Positions 5,767-9,009 of a stretch of DNA of 9,009 nucleotides are shown here, one piece after another. The stretch spans positions 1 to 9,009 of the forward strand of contig JAISAA010000328.1 in NCBI GenBank assembly GCA_031266955.1, in the 5' to 3' direction. The notes below the pieces were generated by a model that saw nothing but the letters and a program-made list of their open reading frames with translations, was not told the DNA's origin and did no database searches. Numbering within the stretch: position 1 is the stretch's first letter; every line of letters begins with the position of its first letter. The DNA comes from Oscillospiraceae bacterium. GTDB taxonomy: Bacteria > Bacillota > Clostridia > Oscillospirales > Oscillospiraceae. A program made the position numbers and the translations under genes.

Positions 5767-7722
5767 TTACACCTGTCCCCGCGCTTTCAGGTCTTCGTAC
5801 AAATTTATGACCGACGGAGCTATCGGCGCGCCCGGCGGGTACACCCTGTCGAAGCCGAGCTTTTTGAACTTCACCTCGTCGTCGGCGAAGTCGTGCTTAC
5901 CGACTCCCAATATGCCGCCGATGTACAGCAGGATATCGCCTATGCCCGCCTCCACGCACTTGCCGCGGAAGCCATGCAGGTCCATCTCCGCCATGCCGTA
6001 CAGGCTCGTCATTAGCATGGCGTCGGCGTCGGTCTCTATGGCGGCCTTGATGAACTCCTCCGGCGCCGTCTGCGCGCCGAGCGCTACGACGTTGAAGCCC
6101 GCCTCGCGCAGCACCTTTGAGATGATCTTTGTGCCTATGACGTGCGCGTCCACGCCGACGGTCCCCGTGATTATCGTCGGCGGATTTTCTTTCACCGCTT
6201 CCGCTATCTCGGGCGGTATTTCATCCGAGTCCTCGTCAATTGAATTTTCCGGCGGATCGATTATTACGCCGCGCGAGAGGGACCAAAAATCCGCAAGCGA
6301 CGTTTTATAACCAAGGCGGCGCCCCTCGGTCTTTTCGCGATCGCGCACCTTCTCGTCGTTGTACTCCCTCACTTCATTAGGTATCGGCAGATTGCCGTAC
6401 TCTATATACCGGCACGCGCCGGTCAGGTCGCGCGCGCCCATGCACAGGTCGCGCACGTTGACGTTTATGGAAAACGGCGAGTCAAGCACGCCCGCCTCCA
6501 GCGCCCGGACGACGCCCACGGCTAAGTCCCCGTCGCCCATGTCGAGCACCTTGTCTATTATGGCCGAAACCGCCGCCTCGCATATGCGCTGCTCCTGCGC
6601 CACCGCCTTGTCGTCGAACGTTATGCCCTGCTGGCGCACGACGTTGAATATCCAGTTGGCGGAGCGGTACGTCTGCATATGGCTCTCGACCGACGGCACG
6701 CCTATAGCCTCGTCCACGGTCTTCACGCTGCACGCGTCTATGGGCGACAGCGCCGCCACCATCGCTATATAGTTTATATACCCGTACGCGTAGCCAATAT
6801 CCTGCGGGAACGCGAAGAGCGACGACTGGTTGCCTATAAGTCCCGGTATCTGCACGTCGGCATACCCGAACTTGTCGAAATACTTGCGGAACAGGCCGGG
6901 CGCCGCCCTTATCTCCGAGACGTCCTGCACTAAGTTCCCCTGAAAATTCATGAGCGGCACGATGCTGCGCACGCCCTGCTCGACGGAGATGAGCGCCTCT
7001 ATTATCTGCGTGGCGATGTTTATATACATAGGTATGACGCCGTTTGGTATCCAGCCGTGCGTGTCGGTGGATATTATGACGCCCCGGTCGGCGTAGTACC
7101 CGATGAGCCGCCCGAGATACTGCGCGGTCTGAATGCACTCCTCCGGCGTCGCGAGCTTGTCGTACCCGCCTATCCAGCCGAAGAAGCTGTTTGGCATGGC
7201 CGTCATGCCGGAGGCGAACGCGACCTCCCCTACGAACGAGTTGGCCACGCGCGAGCTGCGCGGGTCAAAAGCGCCCTCGCACGACTCCACGACGCGGCGC
7301 GTCGTCTTGACGCCGTGGTTGATTATCGGGTACCCGTTGAGCTTCATCTTTCCCGTCTTTATGCTCTCCTCCAGGCCGGCCTTCGCCTTGTCGAGCTGCA
7401 AATTGCGCGTATAAGAGTCCGTTGTGAACGGGAACAGGCGCACGCCTACTTCGTTCAGCGACCGCAGCAGCTCGATCTCCTTCTCCACAACGGGTACCCC
7501 GGAGCGCGGGAACAGCCCGACCTTGCCCTCTGCGCGGTACTTCGCGAGCGCTTTTGTGAAGTTTTTGCTGTCGGGCAATGATTTTTGATACGCTATCGCC
7601 TCGTCCAAATCGCACTCCCGCCCCGTCTCCGGCCACGGCGCCAGCACCTCCGGGCGCAGCTTGCGTAAAAACGTGTCCTCGTCGGTCCTCTTTTGCCTGA
7701 CTCTTATCATATCGCGCTTCAT
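5767..7722 (-). CDS. Single-chain adenosylcobalamin-dependent mutase: glutamate mutase epsilon-like barrel fused to sigma-like B12 domain
   Basis: A 651-residue carbon-skeleton mutase. Residues 1-487 match the glutamate mutase large subunit (GlmE/MutE) along their length, e.g. FPRSGV, TTDSYTRN, SVKTVDEAIGVPS, GDGDLAVGVVRALEAGVLD. A proline/acid-rich linker (about 488-517) leads to a complete GlmS-like cobalamin domain: TGTVGVDAHVIGTKI with the axial ligand His527 (D525-x-H527-x2-G530), TSLYG (572-576), YIGG (600-603) and FDRVYPPG. Arg73, Arg106 and Arg155 align with Clostridium cochlearium R66, R100 and R149, which hold the substrate carboxylates. The amino-group and base positions H150, E171 and Y177 align with Ser156, Pro177 and Trp183. 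It may therefore rearrange a dicarboxylate other than glutamate; 2-methyleneglutarate mutase is also single-chain. An AGGAG (7723-7727) abuts the ATG at 7722, so the in-frame ATG at 7710 (M5) may be the true start; residue numbers here count from 7722. Confidence 0.88.
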   Translation of the reverse strand: MKRDMIRVRQKRTDEDTFLRKLRPEVLAPWPETGRECDLDEAIAYQKSLPDSKNFTKALAKYRAEGKVGLFPRSGVPVVEKEIELLRSLNEVGVRLFPFTTDSYTRNLQLDKAKAGLEESIKTGKMKLNGYPIINHGVKTTRRVVESCEGAFDPRSSRVANSFVGEVAFASGMTAMPNSFFGWIGGYDKLATPEECIQTAQYLGRLIGYYADRGVIISTDTHGWIPNGVIPMYINIATQIIEALISVEQGVRSIVPLMNFQGNLVQDVSEIRAAPGLFRKYFDKFGYADVQIPGLIGNQSSLFAFPQDIGYAYGYINYIAMVAALSPIDACSVKTVDEAIGVPSVESHMQTYRSANWIFNVVRQQGITFDDKAVAQEQRICEAAVSAIIDKVLDMGDGDLAVGVVRALEAGVLDSPFSINVNVRDLCMGARDLTGACRYIEYGNLPIPNEVREYNDEKVRDREKTEGRRLGYKTSLADFWSLSRGVIIDPPENSIDEDSDEIPPEIAEAVKENPPTIITGTVGVDAHVIGTKIISKVLREAGFNVVALGAQTAPEEFIKAAIETDADAMLMTSLYGMAEMDLHGFRGKCVEAGIGDILLYIGGILGVGKHDFADDEVKFKKLGFDRVYPPGAPIAPSVINLYEDLKARGQV

Positions 7723-7727
7723 CTCCT
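7723..7727 (-). promoter_or_regulatory. Ribosome binding site of the mutase gene, ambiguous start
   Basis: AGGAG on the minus strand is directly followed by ATG at 7722 with no spacer, but is 12 bases from the next in-frame ATG at 7710. An in-frame TAA lies only 9 bases further upstream, so no longer start exists. The spacing favours 7710. Confidence 0.5.
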
Positions 7728-7748
7728 GACATTAAAATGGTATAGATC

Positions 7749-7779
7749 AATAAAATTCTGTATTGAAAATGCTTTTATT
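7749..7779. promoter_or_regulatory. Candidate LysR operator in the divergent spacer
   Basis: A perfect 7-bp inverted repeat (AATAAAA at 7749-7755, TTTTATT at 7773-7779) encloses a smaller TTC-N6-GAA dyad (7756-7767) of the T-N11-A size class that LysR-type regulators use. It overlaps the -35 of the lysR promoter, a usual place for autorepression. The region is AT-rich, so chance is a real possibility. Confidence 0.35.
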
Positions 7780-7790
7780 TATGATATAAT
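7763..7790 (+). promoter_or_regulatory. Promoter of the lysR gene
   Basis: TTGAAA (7763-7768), a 16-bp spacer, and a perfect TATAAT (7785-7790) preceded by TGA (extended -10). It predicts a start near 7797 and a leader of about 60 nt. It lies in an AT-rich island of about 80 bp inside otherwise GC-rich sequence. Confidence 0.75.
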
Positions 7791-7806
7791 TACTACATAT
7801 TTACAA
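7778..7806 (-). promoter_or_regulatory. Weak candidate promoter of the mutase operon
   Basis: On the minus strand TTGTAA (7801-7806) and CATAAA (7778-7783) are 17 bp apart, each matching four of six consensus bases. It overlaps the lysR promoter. A poor promoter is what one expects if the LysR protein activates the operon, but other AT-rich choices exist in this spacer. Confidence 0.25.
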
Positions 7807-7830
7807 ATAAGTGTTTTATCCATTACCCGC

Positions 7831-7844
7831 GCGCATAGCGCATA
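7831..7844 (+). repeat. Tandem direct repeat in the lysR leader
   Basis: Two perfect adjacent copies of GCGCATA (7831-7837 and 7838-7844) lie directly before the lysR ribosome binding site (GGAGGT, 7847-7852). They fall within the predicted transcript; no role is evident. Confidence 0.6.
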
Positions 7845-7857
7845 TTGGAGGTTTACA

Positions 7858-8754
7858 ATGGATATAAAGGGCTTACAGTATTTTGTCACCGCGGCGGAGC
7901 GCTTGAATTTCACCGTGGCCGCGAAAGCGTGTTACATAACGCAGACGGCCATGAGCCTGCACATCAAGAAGATGGAGGACGAGCTGGGCTTCAAGCTGTT
8001 CATCCGCGACAAGCACACGACGAATCTTACCGACGCGGGCCGCGCGTTCTATCTGCGGGCCCGCGAGATAATCCTGAGCTACGAGGCGGCGGTGCGGCAC
8101 TCGGCGAGCGTAAATGACGGCGTCGTCGGCGTCGTGGACGTCATTCTGCCGAGCTGTATCGAGGGCTTTATGCTCATGGACAGGTTCCGCGCGTTCTCCG
8201 AAACGTATCCGGAGGTCAGGATAAACGTAAACGTCGAGCCGCCCGGCAGGCATATCGACTGTATCCGCAGCGGACGGGCCGACATATGCATCGGTGCGCC
8301 GGACGACATGGAGCTTGACGACGATTTCGCCGTGGAGCGTCTGCGCGAGGACCCTGTCACCATTCTGTGCGGAAAGCACCACCCTCTCGCGTCGGCCGAC
8401 CGCGTGACCGTTGAGATGATCAGCCGCGAACCCGTCGTCGTGTGCGGGCCGAAAGGTATTCCGAACGTGTTCCGCACGCTGCGCAACAATCGCCTGCTCT
8501 CCGGCCTCGACTCCGACATGACGCTCTCGGTGGACAATATGGACGACATGCTGCTCACCATTGAGCTCGGGCGCGGCATCGGGTTCCTGCCCGAATTTGT
8601 ACGCAATCACATCCCTATCGACACCTCCGGCCTCGCGTTCCTCAACTGCGACTTCAACGGCAGGGTCCCAACAATGACCACCGCCGCCGGTTATCTGAAA
8701 GTCACTCCCAACCCCGCGATAACCAATCTTCTGCAAATGCTCAAGCGGAATTGA
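7858..8754 (+). CDS. LysR-family transcriptional regulator
   Basis: A 298-residue LysR-type regulator. The N-terminal winged helix-turn-helix covers about 1-60: LQYFVTAAERLNFTVAAKAC, then TQTAMSLHIKKMEDELGFKLF and TDAGRAFY. A linker helix and the periplasmic-binding-protein-like effector domain (about 88-298) follow, with typical GRADICIGAP and GRGIGFLPEFV segments. The ATG at 7858 has GGAGGT five bases upstream and gives the standard LysR length; the open frame extends further left but into the promoter. It is divergent from the mutase-hydrolase-mobA operon across a 135-bp spacer, so it very likely controls that operon and itself. The effector, by inference, is a substrate or product of the mutase pathway. 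Its stop is only 6 bp from the end of the converging oxidoreductase gene. Confidence 0.93.
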   Translation: MDIKGLQYFVTAAERLNFTVAAKACYITQTAMSLHIKKMEDELGFKLFIRDKHTTNLTDAGRAFYLRAREIILSYEAAVRHSASVNDGVVGVVDVILPSCIEGFMLMDRFRAFSETYPEVRINVNVEPPGRHIDCIRSGRADICIGAPDDMELDDDFAVERLREDPVTILCGKHHPLASADRVTVEMISREPVVVCGPKGIPNVFRTLRNNRLLSGLDSDMTLSVDNMDDMLLTIELGRGIGFLPEFVRNHIPIDTSGLAFLNCDFNGRVPTMTTAAGYLKVTPNPAITNLLQMLKRN

Positions 8755-8760
8755 CCGCCG

Positions 8761-9009
8761 CTATATCCGCCCTATATCCCCCGCTATCGTATACGCCTCT
8801 TGTGTCGCGGCCATTATATTTCGAGAAGTCAAACAGTCGCCGATCTGGTGGAATTCCGGGGCGCAGTCGTGGAGCTCCAGGCACTCCTCGCGCAGCGGGG
8901 ACTGGCCGGTCGCGTATATAACCGTGTCGGCGGGGAAAACCGCAGCGCCGCCGGGGCCCTCGGCGTTCACGCCGAGGGCCGTTATCTCCGTGACGCGCGT
9001 GGACGTGTG
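8761..9009 (-). CDS. C-terminal end of an FAD/NAD-binding oxidoreductase (NADH:flavin oxidoreductase/enoate reductase-like), partial
   Basis: The reading frame is open to the window edge, so only the last 82 residues are visible and the 5' part lies beyond 9009. They show FPADTVIYATGQSP followed by FHQIGDCLTSRNIMAATQEA and a terminal helix. The ATG-x-x-P strand and the IGDC motif, which contacts the FAD pyrophosphate in the disulfide-reductase-like fold, are typical of the C-terminus of Old Yellow Enzyme-type two-domain reductases (2,4-dienoyl-CoA reductase, enoate reductase, bile-acid BaiCD-like). Other FAD/NAD reductases with this fold remain possible. An apparent GTG start at 8970 is only an internal valine codon. 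It converges on lysR with 6 bp between stops, and no terminator fits between them. Confidence 0.75.
   Translation of the reverse strand, partial: HTSTRVTEITALGVNAEGPGGAAVFPADTVIYATGQSPLREECLELHDCAPEFHQIGDCLTSRNIMAATQEAYTIAGDIGRI
8955..8980. repeat. Perfect GC-rich hairpin inside the oxidoreductase gene
   Basis: GGCCCTCGGCG (8955-8965), loop TTCA, then CGCCGAGGGCC (8970-8980) form a perfect 11-bp stem. It lies within coding sequence (ALGVNAEGP on the minus strand). No T-run follows on either strand, so it does not look like an intrinsic terminator. Confidence 0.8.

Noticed and set aside
7873..8736. A 287-codon open frame on the minus strand opposite lysR
   Set aside because: It is the antisense shadow of a well-supported LysR protein, with no ribosome binding site or recognisable domain.
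1..9009. CRISPR array, insertion sequence, tRNA or rRNA
   Set aside because: No regularly spaced repeats, transposase-like proteins, terminal inverted repeats or RNA gene signatures were seen on either strand.

Overview
The window looks like a stretch of chromosome from a GC-rich anaerobic Firmicute of the Clostridia type. The evidence is a compact rpmH-rnpA-yidD-yidC-jag cluster in Gram-positive style, strong AGGAGG-like ribosome binding sites, a short YidC without a large periplasmic domain, a Jag/KhpB partner, and an adenosylcobalamin-dependent carbon-skeleton mutase typical of fermenting anaerobes. No genus can be named from sequence alone. No rRNA, tRNA, CRISPR array, insertion sequence or replication origin was seen.

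Region 1 (1-3760, all on the plus strand) is housekeeping. A small cysteine-rich protein of unknown function comes first. A very good sigma-A-type promoter (322-350) then drives ribosomal protein L34 (rpmH), the RNase P protein (rnpA), the membrane-insertion factor YidD, the insertase YidC and the RNA-binding protein Jag/KhpB. The last gene is an acyl carrier protein, where many Firmicutes have mnmE/mnmG. A hairpin with a short T-run (3728-3758) closes the unit.

Region 2 (3757-7722, minus strand) is a likely three-gene catabolic operon read right to left. It encodes a single-chain B12-dependent mutase made of a glutamate-mutase-epsilon-like barrel fused to a sigma-like cobalamin domain, a cytoplasmic alpha/beta hydrolase of the PHB-depolymerase/predicted-peptidase kind, and a MobA-type molybdenum cofactor guanylyltransferase that starts 2 bp after the hydrolase stop.

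Region 3 (7723-9009) holds an AT-rich divergent promoter region, a LysR-type regulator read to the right, and the C-terminal end of an FAD/NAD-binding oxidoreductase read to the left and cut by the window edge. The LysR-mutase divergence is the classic layout for a regulator controlling its neighbour.

The most interesting item is the mutase. It keeps the B12 motif and the three arginines that hold the two carboxylates of glutamate in the known enzyme, but the positions that bind the substrate amino group appear replaced (Glu to Pro, His to Ser, Tyr to Trp). It may therefore act on a dicarboxylate other than glutamate. One known single-chain relative, 2-methyleneglutarate mutase of nicotinate fermentation, would fit, but this is inference.
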